A stretch of DNA of 64,000 nucleotides from Paenibacillus piscarius. GTDB lineage: Bacteria > Bacillota > Bacilli > Paenibacillales > Paenibacillaceae. Below the pieces are notes generated by a model, which saw only the letters and a program-made list of their open reading frames with translations, had not been told where the DNA came from and searched no databases. Shown here in pieces: positions 26,624 to 34,155 of the stretch; position 1 is the stretch's first letter; every line of letters starts with the position of its first letter. The stretch covers positions 1 through 64,000 of the forward strand of contig NZ_JAIEUI010000006.1 in NCBI RefSeq assembly GCF_022234545.1, read 5' to 3'. The translations under genes were made by a program, and so were the position numbers.

Positions 26624-27308
26624 CATTCTTGTAGTAGACGATGAACCGGAAATTCGAGAAGCACTCGTTATTTATTTAAAAAGCGAAGATGTGGATGTAT
26701 TAACTGCGTCTAACGGACTGGAGGCGCTGGAAATCCTTGAGCAAGAGACCATTCATCTTATTATCATGGATAACATGATGCCACAGCTCGATGGAATCAA
26801 AACGACATTTAAAATTCGTGAAGACAAAAATATACCGATCATTATGCTATCGGCCAAGTCAGAAGATAACGACAAGATTTTGGGACTCAACGTTGGGGCT
26901 GATGATTATATTACGAAGCCGTTCAATCCTCTAGAGTTAATCGCCAGAGTCCGATCTCAACTGCGGCGGTTTACGAACTTAGGTTCTTTCCAGCCCAACG
27001 GGGAAGAGATTATTCAAGTAAGAGGACTCGTACTGAACAAAAGCTCAAAGACTGTTGAGGTAGATGGAGAGGACGTCAGATTAACTCCGAAAGAATACAA
27101 AATTTTGGAGTTGTTGATGGAGAATAAAGGTAGAGTTTTTTCGATCGAAGAGATTTATGAGCGCGTGTGGAATGAACCGATCTTCAATTCAGAGAACACG
27201 GTTGCTGTACACGTGAGGAACATTCGCGAAAAAATAGAAATCAATCCCAAAGACCCGAAATATTTAAAGGTGGTATGGGGAATTGGATACAAAATTGAGA
27301 AAAAGTAA
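26610..27308 (+). CDS. OmpR/PhoB-family response regulator
   Basis: Two-domain response regulator, 232 aa. The receiver domain (1-120) has the acidic pair in VVDDEPE (Asp10, Asp11), phospho-acceptor Asp54 in IIMDNMMPQ, the Thr/Ser in MLSAKS and Lys in YITKPFNPLEL. The C-terminal winged helix contains LTPKEYKILELLMENKGRVFS and ENTVAVHVRNIREKI. It lies between the GDPD gene and its kinase, with 14-bp and 26-bp overlaps, so the three are made together. The kinase is its presumed partner, and the GDPD gene or cell-envelope genes are likely targets. Confidence 0.92.
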   Translation: MAINNILVVDDEPEIREALVIYLKSEDVDVLTASNGLEALEILEQETIHLIIMDNMMPQLDGIKTTFKIREDKNIPIIMLSAKSEDNDKILGLNVGADDYITKPFNPLELIARVRSQLRRFTNLGSFQPNGEEIIQVRGLVLNKSSKTVEVDGEDVRLTPKEYKILELLMENKGRVFSIEEIYERVWNEPIFNSENTVAVHVRNIREKIEINPKDPKYLKVVWGIGYKIEKK

Positions 27309-28593
27309 AGCTGATCGGAAGGTTCCAATCGACCTTATTGTCATCATTGTTGCCGTTATCTTATGGGGCCTCGTATTCATAGACGGGTATTCATACCGGT
27401 CGTTGGGCTATTTAGCTTCAATTTACATTCAAGCACTGCTTGCCTTTATAATTTTATGCTTACTGGCAAGCAGACTGTTTTTTTATTTTAAGGAACCCCT
27501 CAGTAGGCGTTCCTTTTGGCATGGCAATCTGCTGATAGATTATTTTCAAATCTGGAAAACGGGCCTTAGAGCCAGTTTGCAAAACTGGAGACTAACGTTT
27601 GGCCTCATCATGATAGTTTTGCTAACCGCGATAGCCGGAATTTGTATTTGGCAGGCAACGCTGCACTACAACATATACGATCAGGGTTTGTTCATACTTT
27701 ATGTATTACTATATATGCTGTTCTTGGTCCCGTATTTACTTTCCAAGCTTGGACGCTTCATGGCCATCATGAAAGGGAGTAAAGAAATTGCCGAAGGAAA
27801 CATTCAGAATACGATTCAGGGAACCGGCAAGGATGTTCTATCCCAGCTTGCTGGCTATATTAACAATATGAAGGTTGGGTATCAAAGCGCGCTGGAGAAT
27901 CAGATGAAGAGCGAACGGTTAAAAACGGAGCTGATTACCAATGTATCGCATGATTTGAAGACCCCGCTTACTTCTATTATCAACTATGTCGATTTATTGA
28001 AAAAAGAAGATCTGTCTACGGAAGCAACCCGAGCATATATTGAAACACTGGAGCGGAAGGCGCTACGTATGAAGCTGTTGATTGAAGACTTGTTTGAAAT
28101 CTCAAAGATGGTAAGCGGTACAGTAGAACTGGATATTGAGTACGTCGATGTCGCGACATTGTTGGCACAGGCCATTGCCGAGTCCACCATCAGCAGGGAG
28201 CAAGCGTCGCCTGTGATTCGGGAGAAAATCGCAAAATTTCCGATCCATGCCCATTTGGACGGCAATAAAATTTGGCGTGTATTTGAGAATTTAATAGGCA
28301 ACGCGCAGAAATATTCGCTTCCAGGAACCAGAATCTATATTTATTTGGACGAGTCCGATGATCTGGTATTATTCAAAATTCAAAACACTGCTGCTTATGA
28401 GATTAATTTTGCTGCGGAAGAATTGTTTGAACGTTTCAAAAGAGCAGATGAATCCCGCCAGACTGAAGGTTCAGGACTAGGGCTGTCCATTGTGAAAAGC
28501 ATCGTTGAGCTACACGCCGGGGAAATTAAAATCGAAATTGATGGTGATCAATTCAATGTTATCTTGCATTTGCCCAAGGAGCGCTTAAATTAA
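27283..28593 (+). CDS. sensor histidine kinase, multi-helix membrane type
   Basis: Histidine kinase of 436 aa. Four hydrophobic segments (about 16-34, 43-65, 106-123, 136-155) have only short loops between them, so there is no extracellular sensor domain; it is an intramembrane-sensing type. The phospho-acceptor is His223 in TNVSHDLKTPLTSIINY. The ATPase part has NLIGNAQKYS (N box), a shortened G1 region and GSGLGLSIVKSIVELH (G2). Start is taken as TTG 27283 with AAGGTGG about nine bases upstream, overlapping the regulator gene. VanS/BceS-like enzymes of this layout respond to cell-envelope stress. That function is inference. Confidence 0.85.
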   Translation: MDTKLRKSKADRKVPIDLIVIIVAVILWGLVFIDGYSYRSLGYLASIYIQALLAFIILCLLASRLFFYFKEPLSRRSFWHGNLLIDYFQIWKTGLRASLQNWRLTFGLIMIVLLTAIAGICIWQATLHYNIYDQGLFILYVLLYMLFLVPYLLSKLGRFMAIMKGSKEIAEGNIQNTIQGTGKDVLSQLAGYINNMKVGYQSALENQMKSERLKTELITNVSHDLKTPLTSIINYVDLLKKEDLSTEATRAYIETLERKALRMKLLIEDLFEISKMVSGTVELDIEYVDVATLLAQAIAESTISREQASPVIREKIAKFPIHAHLDGNKIWRVFENLIGNAQKYSLPGTRIYIYLDESDDLVLFKIQNTAAYEINFAAEELFERFKRADESRQTEGSGLGLSIVKSIVELHAGEIKIEIDGDQFNVILHLPKERLN

Positions 28594-28740
28594 GAGATCA
28601 TAAAACTACGTAAGCCTCAATGCTCGCCATTACTTTGTTATTTCCTACCAGACCAACGAAAGTTCCGCTGGAAGCGTTGCGCCAGCATAATGAAATCTTG
28701 GTAGGCGTATTAGCTCTTCGCGCCTGAATATTTGCAAAGA

Positions 28741-28779
28741 AAAAAGACCGCTGACGCAAATGATTGCGGGCGGCCTTTT
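28741..28779. terminator. bidirectional terminator between kinase and anti-sigma genes
   Basis: Outer stem GACCGC/GCGGCC (one mismatch) and inner stem GCAA/TTGC, with an A run on the left and TTTT on the right. It can end both the plus-strand GDPD operon and the minus-strand sigma operon. Confidence 0.6.
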
Positions 28780-28820
28780 GCTGCTGTAATTGAGAAGCCA
28801 TTGCGCGGTGCAAACGGCTC

Positions 28821-29711
28821 TTATTGGACATACTTGTTGCTGACAAGCAAGTCCTGAATCGCCTCCGTCGGAATCGTAAACTCGACAACACCCATGTAGC
28901 CAGGGGCTACATCATATTCATCGAAGCTGATGACTAGCTTGCTGTCCTGGTTAATATAGAAATTCTGGTCCTTCGTGATGCTGCGGAACAGCTCCTCCTC
29001 CGGTATATCCGGCTCGTTCCCGGACTGCTCAACCCAGTACACCTTGCCTGGGTCGTCCTTCATCTGCTGAAGCATTTGCTCTTTAATATTGTCGCTGATC
29101 ACTTGAACATAGTGGTCATCGCTGAAGAGGCTTGGCAGCGTGATGACGATATGGTTGATTTTGTCAATCGTATCGTATTTGCGGGATTCGGCTGCGGATC
29201 CGGCGGATTCGACGACATAGCGCGAGAGGGTCAGCAGCCGATCCGTATCGGTGACAACTTCATAGCCGCTTTCCAGCCCGAGATGTCCTCCCCCGCTTTT
29301 TTCCAACTGGGCCACTTCATCCTTGAAGCCCTCATACAGCTTCTTATTTTCCTCTAAATACTTGGTATTTAAGGACTGCTCCAGTTCAGGATCGCCGGTC
29401 CCGGCAATGCCTGGCGTTTTCAGATGCACATCAGTCTTGTCGTTCTGTTCGGTATATTCCTGGATGGTGATCACCTTAACAATCTGCCCGAGCACAGGCA
29501 CTTCAGACATCGCCTTAGCAAAGGCCGGGCTGACGTTTACGCTGGCAAACAGCAGGATGCAGGCAGCCGCAGCGCCGGCTAGCCAGGGCATAGCCTTTTG
29601 TTTTGTTCGCCTGGAGGCGATCGTTCTGTTCACCATCTCACCTAATTCATCGGGAATAGGAATGGACTCATACTCCTGCTTCATTCGATTCAGCTTATCA
29701 TGCATTATCAT
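28821..29711 (-). CDS. RsiV-like membrane anti-sigma factor
   Basis: Anti-sigma factor of 296 aa, similar in layout to RsiV of Bacillus, which holds SigV inactive until lysozyme binds its outer domain. A short cytoplasmic N-terminus is followed by one membrane segment (PWLAGAAAACILLFASVNVSPAFA, about 42-65). A DUF4163/DUF3298-type external domain comes next, with HIVITLPSLFSD and a C-terminal block NQDSKLVISFDEYDVAPGYMG. It is encoded 11 bp after the ECF sigma gene. The peptidoglycan O-acetyltransferase oatA that accompanies sigV in B. subtilis is not here, so the signal may differ. AGGAGGAGCG precedes ATG 29711. Confidence 0.8.
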   Translation of the reverse strand: MIMHDKLNRMKQEYESIPIPDELGEMVNRTIASRRTKQKAMPWLAGAAAACILLFASVNVSPAFAKAMSEVPVLGQIVKVITIQEYTEQNDKTDVHLKTPGIAGTGDPELEQSLNTKYLEENKKLYEGFKDEVAQLEKSGGGHLGLESGYEVVTDTDRLLTLSRYVVESAGSAAESRKYDTIDKINHIVITLPSLFSDDHYVQVISDNIKEQMLQQMKDDPGKVYWVEQSGNEPDIPEEELFRSITKDQNFYINQDSKLVISFDEYDVAPGYMGVVEFTIPTEAIQDLLVSNKYVQ

Positions 29712-29722
29712 CGCTCCTCCTA

Positions 29723-30217
29723 TTAGCCTTCCTCACTCATGTTCACCCGAAGCTTCTGCAGCCCTTGATAGAGCCTTGTTTTGACGGTACTAAGCTTCTC
29801 GTCAAGCACTTCGGCAATTTCTTCGATCTTCATGTCTTCAAAAAAGCGGAGGATAATTAAAATACGGTATTTTTCCGGCAGCTCCTCCAGTGATCTTGCC
29901 AGATCCAGGTCGGCATAACGATCTTCATTGCTTGGCACCACGACCTCCAGTGTTTCTTCGTCCATGAGTTGGATCTTTTTCTGTTTTCGGATGAAATCTA
30001 GGGATGTGGTCACAACGATCCGGAAAAACCAGCTTTTTAGTGAACTCGTGTTCTTCAAGCTCTCAATGTTCATGAACGCCTTGTGGATGGCATCCTGCAC
30101 AATGTCGAGGGCATCCTCTTTGTTGCGGACATAGCTGTAAGCCAGCCGATACGCCCTTTCCTGGTTTTCGGTGATGCATTGGATAAGAAGCTTTTCCTGC
30201 TTCCGGCCGACTCTCAT
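29723..30217 (-). CDS. ECF sigma factor (SigV-like)
   Basis: Extracytoplasmic-function sigma factor, 164 aa. Region 2 contains AYRLAYSYVRNKEDALDIVQDAIHKAFMNIESLKNTSSLKSWFFRI (binds -10). Region 4 has LEELPEKYRILIILRFFEDMKIEEIAEVLDEKLSTVKTRLYQGLQKLR (binds -35). The frame is open to 30319, but only from ATG 30217 does the sequence look like a sigma factor; AAAGGAG lies 11 bases upstream. It is co-transcribed with its anti-sigma factor and probably autoregulated through the ECF-type promoter upstream. Confidence 0.92.
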   Translation of the reverse strand: MRVGRKQEKLLIQCITENQERAYRLAYSYVRNKEDALDIVQDAIHKAFMNIESLKNTSSLKSWFFRIVVTTSLDFIRKQKKIQLMDEETLEVVVPSNEDRYADLDLARSLEELPEKYRILIILRFFEDMKIEEIAEVLDEKLSTVKTRLYQGLQKLRVNMSEEG

Positions 30218-30281
30218 TTTATCAGACACTCCTTTGGACCCGCGCGGGTAACCATCAATTGCAATTGCCTTACGGAAGCAA

Positions 30282-30308
30282 GACGGGCGAGTGGTTCGAA
30301 AAGTTTGA
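30282..30308 (-). promoter_or_regulatory. ECF-type promoter of the sigma/anti-sigma operon
   Basis: The minus strand has TCAAAC, 17 bp, CGTC about 65 bp before the sigma start. This is close to the TGAAAC-16-CGTC pattern of SigV/SigW promoters and would give autoregulation. Confidence 0.45.
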
Positions 30309-30381
30309 TTTGCCCACAAGAAATTTCAGCCACTGTGATTTGATCTGCGATTTGGCGGGCCAATCAAGCCGCGCAACAGAT

Positions 30382-30406
30382 AAAAGACCCCAGCTTCACC
30401 GGGGTC
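30382..30406 (-). terminator. Rho-independent terminator after GNAT gene
   Basis: On the minus strand GACCCC and GGGGTC enclose a 9-base loop followed by TTTTATC, about 75 bp past the GNAT stop. Confidence 0.65.
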
Positions 30407-30478
30407 CCGAGCTCATTTCTGTTTACTTGCTTATTTTCGGATAGGTCTTGCGACCGAATTTATTTTTTAGTTTTTCTT

Positions 30479-31012
30479 TTAACTCTCCCCGACTCTGAGC
30501 CTCCAGTCATTACATCGTATGGTATTGCCCACAGGATATTCAAAATCACATTCACTGACAAGAGTGAAACCAAGTTTACGGCAAATGGCATTTGAAGCAG
30601 GATTGATAATTTTGGGAAAAGCATGGATAAATTCGTATTTCTGTTCAGCATTAATAGAAGCTATAGTTTTAGCCGTTGCTTCTGTGGCTATCCCTCTGCC
30701 CTGGAATGCTGGCAAAACACTCCATCCTATCTCATAAATAGATTCCCCTTGCCAAGACTGAACCCAATAGCCCACGCTTCCAACCACTTCAAGGCTAGGG
30801 GATAAGAGAATCTTAAACATTCGTCCTCTACCTTCTTGAGCGAGTTCTGTATAGCGCTTATTGCGACTCAGGAGTTTTTCCTCAGTTTCCGGACCTCCAA
30901 AGTGTACTGTCATCTCTAGCGAATTTAATTGGCGAAGTAAATCTAGATCCCCCTCATTCCAGAGTTCTATTATTACCTTTTGCGTATCACGTTGTTCAGT
31001 AATGTTATTCAC
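30479..31012 (-). CDS. GNAT family N-acetyltransferase (RimJ/L-like)
   Basis: Acetyl-CoA-dependent acetyltransferase, 177 aa, of the RimJ/RimL-like GNAT group. The acetyl-CoA binding loop is in VLPAFQGRGIATEATAKTIAS and the following motif in NPASNAICRKLGFTLVSE. Substrates in this group are protein N-termini or small amines and cannot be predicted here. Start GTG 31012 has only a weak GTGAGG directly upstream, and no better start is nearby, so the N-terminus is uncertain. It stands alone, with a terminator downstream. Confidence 0.8.
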   Translation of the reverse strand: MNNITEQRDTQKVIIELWNEGDLDLLRQLNSLEMTVHFGGPETEEKLLSRNKRYTELAQEGRGRMFKILLSPSLEVVGSVGYWVQSWQGESIYEIGWSVLPAFQGRGIATEATAKTIASINAEQKYEFIHAFPKIINPASNAICRKLGFTLVSECDFEYPVGNTIRCNDWRLRVGES

Positions 31013-31134
31013 CTCACTGTTTTATTTCCGAATCTTTATCAGTTAATAGAACTGATGTTCTTATTAGATTGTACCAGAACATTTATTCTTAATCCATCCA
31101 ATTCAATGAGAAGCCCACCTTTCTGGAATCGGTG

Positions 31135-31168
31135 GTCTTCCCCGCGGTGCAGAAATTCATCAATCAAT
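31135..31168 (-). pseudogene. possible remnant of an HpaB-family gene 3' end
   Basis: The 19 bases starting TGCAGAAATT are identical to those at the 3' end of the HpaB-family gene (around 50436-50454), and the flanking CTTCCCC/GC bases also agree. Translated on the minus strand it reads IDEFLHRG against IDEFLQRG there, but a stop lies just upstream in frame. It could be the tail of a lost paralogue. Confidence 0.3.
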
Positions 31169-31332
31169 TATACTAAACGGTAAAAACCAGTGTACCGACG
31201 TCTTCGCCATGTGTCGGAAATATCGCCCAAGGAGGCAGCAGAACGCGTCTCAATAACGTTTCTTGATAATCTATATTTAGAACATTCCCAATAATGGATG
31301 GGGCCCGCTTCGACGAAGCGCCTACAAATAAG

Positions 31333-31369
31333 AAGAGGAGGACGCACACAAGAGGCGGACTCCTCTTTT
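31333..31369. terminator. terminator-like hairpin upstream of TetR
   Basis: AAGAGGAG and CTCCTCTT pair around a 19-base loop and end in TTTT on the plus strand. It may insulate the TetR promoter from upstream transcription. Confidence 0.35.
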
Positions 31370-31428
31370 CGATCGTACAACGTGCGAGAGAATCCAAAGC
31401 TTTGGTTTAACCTGTTTCTCTAGCATGC

Positions 31429-31457
31429 TTGACAACCTACCTATTGGTAGGTAGAAT
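31429..31457 (+). promoter_or_regulatory. TetR promoter with operator in the spacer
   Basis: Consensus -35 TTGACA (31429-31434), a 17-bp spacer and -10 TAGAAT (31452-31457). The spacer is almost exactly the palindrome ACCTACC-TATT-GGTAGGT (31435-31452). A bound dimer would cover the promoter, implying tight autorepression of the TetR-peroxiredoxin unit. Transcription should begin about 31463-31465, at or next to the ATG. Confidence 0.8.
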
Positions 31458-31463
31458 AATGAT

Positions 31464-32048
31464 ATGAAAAATATACCTAATACATTTGATGACATTCTGA
31501 CTTGTGCCCGTTCTTTGATCATCACTGGTGGCTATAACAGTTTCAGCTATGCCGATATCGCCGATGTGGTGGGGATTCGTAAGGCGAGCATCCATCATCA
31601 TTTTCCAAGCAAGGTCGATCTGGTTCGCACACTGGTTGCGCGATACCGGGAAGAAGCTAAAGCAGGGCTGAATTACATAGAGTCCAATGTATCCGATGCT
31701 CTTGAACAGCTTCGGTCCTACATTGGCTATTGGGAAGCCTGCATCGCGGACGCAAGTGCTCCAATATGTGTCTGTGCACTATTGGCAAGTCAACTTCCCG
31801 CCCTGCCCGAAGAGGTTGCGTTGGAAGTTAGGGCGCATTTCAGCTACCTGTCCACATGGTTGACATCTGTACTGGATCGCGGATCGAGGCTTGGGCAACT
31901 TCAACTTAGAAATACTCCCCATGCCGAAGCCGAAGCATTCATGGCGACAGTTCACGGAGCTATGCTTTCGACACGGGCCTACAGCGATCCGAATATGTTC
32001 ACCTTCGTAACAGGTCCGCTGCTGGACAGACTCGCACCTCTATCGTGA
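31464..32048 (+). CDS. TetR/AcrR family regulator
   Basis: TetR-family repressor, 194 aa. The HTH is visible in GGYNSFSYADIADVVGIRKASIHHHFPSKVDLV. The C-terminal domain has two cysteines close together (APICVCALLASQLPALPEEV), which could sense electrophiles or oxidation as in NemR-like proteins; this is inference. It precedes a peroxiredoxin-like gene by 105 bp on the same strand, consistent with a redox-controlled operon. The ATG has no Shine-Dalgarno within the predicted transcript and lies at the expected transcription start, so the message may be leaderless. Confidence 0.88.
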   Translation: MKNIPNTFDDILTCARSLIITGGYNSFSYADIADVVGIRKASIHHHFPSKVDLVRTLVARYREEAKAGLNYIESNVSDALEQLRSYIGYWEACIADASAPICVCALLASQLPALPEEVALEVRAHFSYLSTWLTSVLDRGSRLGQLQLRNTPHAEAEAFMATVHGAMLSTRAYSDPNMFTFVTGPLLDRLAPLS

Positions 32049-32153
32049 TTGATCCAATGGCCCACAAATGCAAGCTTCAGTCATTCGACTCATCAACTGA
32101 AATGTCTTCCTGAAAAACTCGGAGGATATTGAACTAAAAAGGAGAAGCAAAAC

Positions 32154-32795
32154 ATGTCACTAGCTCAAGCTTTATCCACAGCAAAACAGGAATTTATAGC
32201 GCACACCCCTTTGGAGATCCAAGCGAAGATGTTCCGACAAATCAAGGAGCAACAGGAGTCCGGCATAACTTACGGCCGGCAGGAGGGGCAGAGAGCCAAG
32301 GACTTCACGCTCAAAAATGCTTTGGGTGAAACGGTTAACCTTTATGATAAATTGTCCCAAGGACCTGTAGTACTCACGTTCTACCGAGGCGGATGGTGCC
32401 CGTTCTGCAACACTCAACTTAAGAGCTATCAGAAGCTTCTTCCGGATATTGTGGCTCTTGGGGGCCAACTGATCGCAATCAGCCCGCAAAGCCCCGATAA
32501 CACGCTTTCCCAGCAAGAGAAAGAGGGGTTGTCCTTCGAGGTGCTTAGCGACACCAATGGTCTAGTGGCAGCCTTCTATAATATTCTTTATGATGTTCCG
32601 GACTATATCCAGAACATTATGAAACAAGCAGGAATGGACCTGGCGGAATACAACGCGATGGACCGCTGGGTTCTGCCGATTCCTTCCACCTTTATGATCG
32701 ATGAATCCGGTATTATTCGATCCGCCTATGTCAACCCTGATTTTATGCAGCGGTTCGATACAGATGATATTCTGCAGGAATTGAGAAAGCTTTAA
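32154..32795 (+). CDS. AhpC/TSA-family peroxiredoxin-like protein
   Basis: Thioredoxin-fold protein of the AhpC-TSA/redoxin family, 213 aa. The active site LTFYRGGWCPFCNTQLKSYQ has Cys82 and Cys85, a CxxC arrangement that differs from the TxxC of classical peroxiredoxins. ISPQSPD and VLSDTNG follow in the usual places, and STFMIDESGIIR near the end matches the family. It probably reduces peroxides or organic hydroperoxides with thioredoxin. AAAGGAG precedes ATG 32154. It shares the strand and probably the promoter of the preceding TetR gene and ends at a strong hairpin. Confidence 0.85.
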   Translation: MSLAQALSTAKQEFIAHTPLEIQAKMFRQIKEQQESGITYGRQEGQRAKDFTLKNALGETVNLYDKLSQGPVVLTFYRGGWCPFCNTQLKSYQKLLPDIVALGGQLIAISPQSPDNTLSQQEKEGLSFEVLSDTNGLVAAFYNILYDVPDYIQNIMKQAGMDLAEYNAMDRWVLPIPSTFMIDESGIIRSAYVNPDFMQRFDTDDILQELRKL

Positions 32796-32824
32796 GGAAT
32801 ATTGGCGTAATACGCGTTATGTTG

Positions 32825-32864
32825 AAAAGGTGCTGCACTCTTTACTTAGAGGGCAGCAACTTTT
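32825..32864. terminator. bidirectional terminator
   Basis: AAAAGGTGCTGCACTCT pairs with AGAGGGCAGCAACTTTT (two mismatches). It ends the TetR-peroxiredoxin operon and can serve the opposing exonuclease gene. Confidence 0.75.
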
Positions 32865-32915
32865 CCTTCAGATTGGTACAAAAAAGAATAAGCCGCCATC
32901 ACTCGTGCTCATTTA

Positions 32916-33449
32916 TCAAAACTCCAATAGATCAAAAATTTTAACGAAGATCTTAGCAATGTTCTTGGCATCGTCGATCCCTCTATGGTGAGTGCCTTCA
33001 AGTGGCAGTTTCAGCAACGTCAAGGCTCTCTCCATGCCTACGCCCCGCTCTCTGCCAATCATCCTCCCGTGCTGATGCTTGAGACTGATATGGTTATCCG
33101 TCCATTCACTTGCGATTTGATGCAGTGCACAATCCTTCTGCAACTGGTTTTTATCATAAAATCCCCAGGAGCAGAGGACATGAGGTTCATTGCCTATCCA
33201 CTCTTGAAATTGACGGATTGCCTCCGGAAAATACACTGCAGCATCCACATCCGTCTGAGAGATGGAGGTTAGCTGCTTGCAAAAATCAGAAAGCTGCGGG
33301 CTTAATGCAGGCTTGACAAAAATTTGGAACTCGCTCACAGTCTTCAGCTTTTCATTGAGTTTTACGGCTCCGATCTCAATAATTTCGTTTTGCCTTTTGC
33401 GGTCATTCTCCCAACAAGTAGCTTCCAGATCAAAAATGATATAGTTCAT
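32916..33449 (-). CDS. DEDDh 3'-5' exonuclease (ERI1/KapD-like)
   Basis: DnaQ-fold exonuclease, 177 aa, similar to the ERI1/KapD branch. Catalytic residues are visible as FDLEATCWE (Asp7, Glu9), SWGFYDKNQL (Asp99) and HHRGIDDAKNIAKIF (His155, Asp160). It would trim single-stranded RNA or DNA 3' ends using two metal ions. The start ATG overlaps the stop of the TetR gene by four bases, so both come from one transcript, an unexpected pairing of regulator and nuclease. Confidence 0.88.
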   Translation of the reverse strand: MNYIIFDLEATCWENDRKRQNEIIEIGAVKLNEKLKTVSEFQIFVKPALSPQLSDFCKQLTSISQTDVDAAVYFPEAIRQFQEWIGNEPHVLCSWGFYDKNQLQKDCALHQIASEWTDNHISLKHQHGRMIGRERGVGMERALTLLKLPLEGTHHRGIDDAKNIAKIFVKIFDLLEF

Positions 33450-34009
33450 ACCTGCTTCTTTTCTCTATAAGAATTCAGTTCATTATACAACACTTGTGGC
33501 ATGGCCCTGAGTGTTCGGTAATTCTGTTCTTCAGGAGTAACGTCCGGTTCACTGAGCAGCCAATGTCGGGTCATATTGGAGCAGGCATAGGCATGGTAGT
33601 TCAAGGAAAATTGCAGATCTTTCAGTACAGGAGATTGCCCGCCTTGTGACAGTGAAGCCAGAAACAAATTGGCCGGGTAGGTCTGTGAATGCTCCAACAG
33701 AGAGTTTTGTCCACTGTCAATCAGGACTTTTTTATAAAATACTCTTTTCTCATTAAGCTTCTGAAAGAAAAGATAGGTGACTTTACTCCATGATTCGTTT
33801 GCGTTTTCCACCATCGCTTTGTTCAAATCAGAGGAGTAAATCCAATGGACTAATTCATATTTATCATGGAAGTGATAGTAGAATGTCTGGCGTGGAACAC
33901 GGCAGTGATTGGCCAGCATGGTTACCGTGATTTTCTTAAAAGGCACATGATTTAACAGTTTAATTAAGGCTTCTGCAAACATGGTCTTCGTCATATCTTT
34001 TGTGGACAT
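33446..34009 (-). CDS. TetR/AcrR family regulator (TetR_C_8-like)
   Basis: TetR-family regulator, 187 aa. The HTH region is HVPFKKITVTMLANHCRVPRQTFYYHFHDKYELVHWIY, typical of the DhaS/YbiH-like group with a TetR_C_8-type C-terminal domain (NLFLASLSQGGQSPVLKDL). GAAGGTGA precedes ATG 34009. It is divergent from a nitronate monooxygenase gene with an inverted repeat between, and co-transcribed with an exonuclease gene through an ATGA overlap. The neighbour oxygenase is its probable target. Confidence 0.85.
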   Translation of the reverse strand: MSTKDMTKTMFAEALIKLLNHVPFKKITVTMLANHCRVPRQTFYYHFHDKYELVHWIYSSDLNKAMVENANESWSKVTYLFFQKLNEKRVFYKKVLIDSGQNSLLEHSQTYPANLFLASLSQGGQSPVLKDLQFSLNYHAYACSNMTRHWLLSEPDVTPEEQNYRTLRAMPQVLYNELNSYREKKQV

Positions 34010-34089
34010 CGTTTATTCACCTTCAATTCATATTATGACAAAAGGATCGGCAACGGCAAAAAGTTTGTCACTTGCCTTCAAGTGTCTAT

Positions 34090-34118
34090 ATTGTATGAGA
34101 CTTAGTTCATTATACAAT
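34090..34118. promoter_or_regulatory. putative TetR operator
   Basis: ATTGTAT (34090-34096) and ATACAAT (34112-34118) are 7-bp inverted arms between the divergent TetR and nitronate monooxygenase genes, about 35 bp before the latter. Confidence 0.45.
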
Positions 34119-34155
34119 GCTAATGGATTTAAGTTAATTAGCGGGGTGAATGAAG

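Larger units (their letters stand above)
31013..31463. other. 451-bp region without an intact gene
   Basis: Short open frames on the minus strand here have no Shine-Dalgarno or family signature. The stretch contains a segment near 31135-31168 similar to the 3' end of the HpaB-family gene at 50 kb, a hairpin at 31333-31369, and the TetR promoter at its right end. Confidence 0.5.

Noticed and set aside
28598..28891. Minus-strand open frame of 97 codons after the sensor kinase
   Set aside because: It overlaps the end of the anti-sigma gene in another frame and spans the terminator hairpin; composition is Arg/Gln-rich without a known domain.
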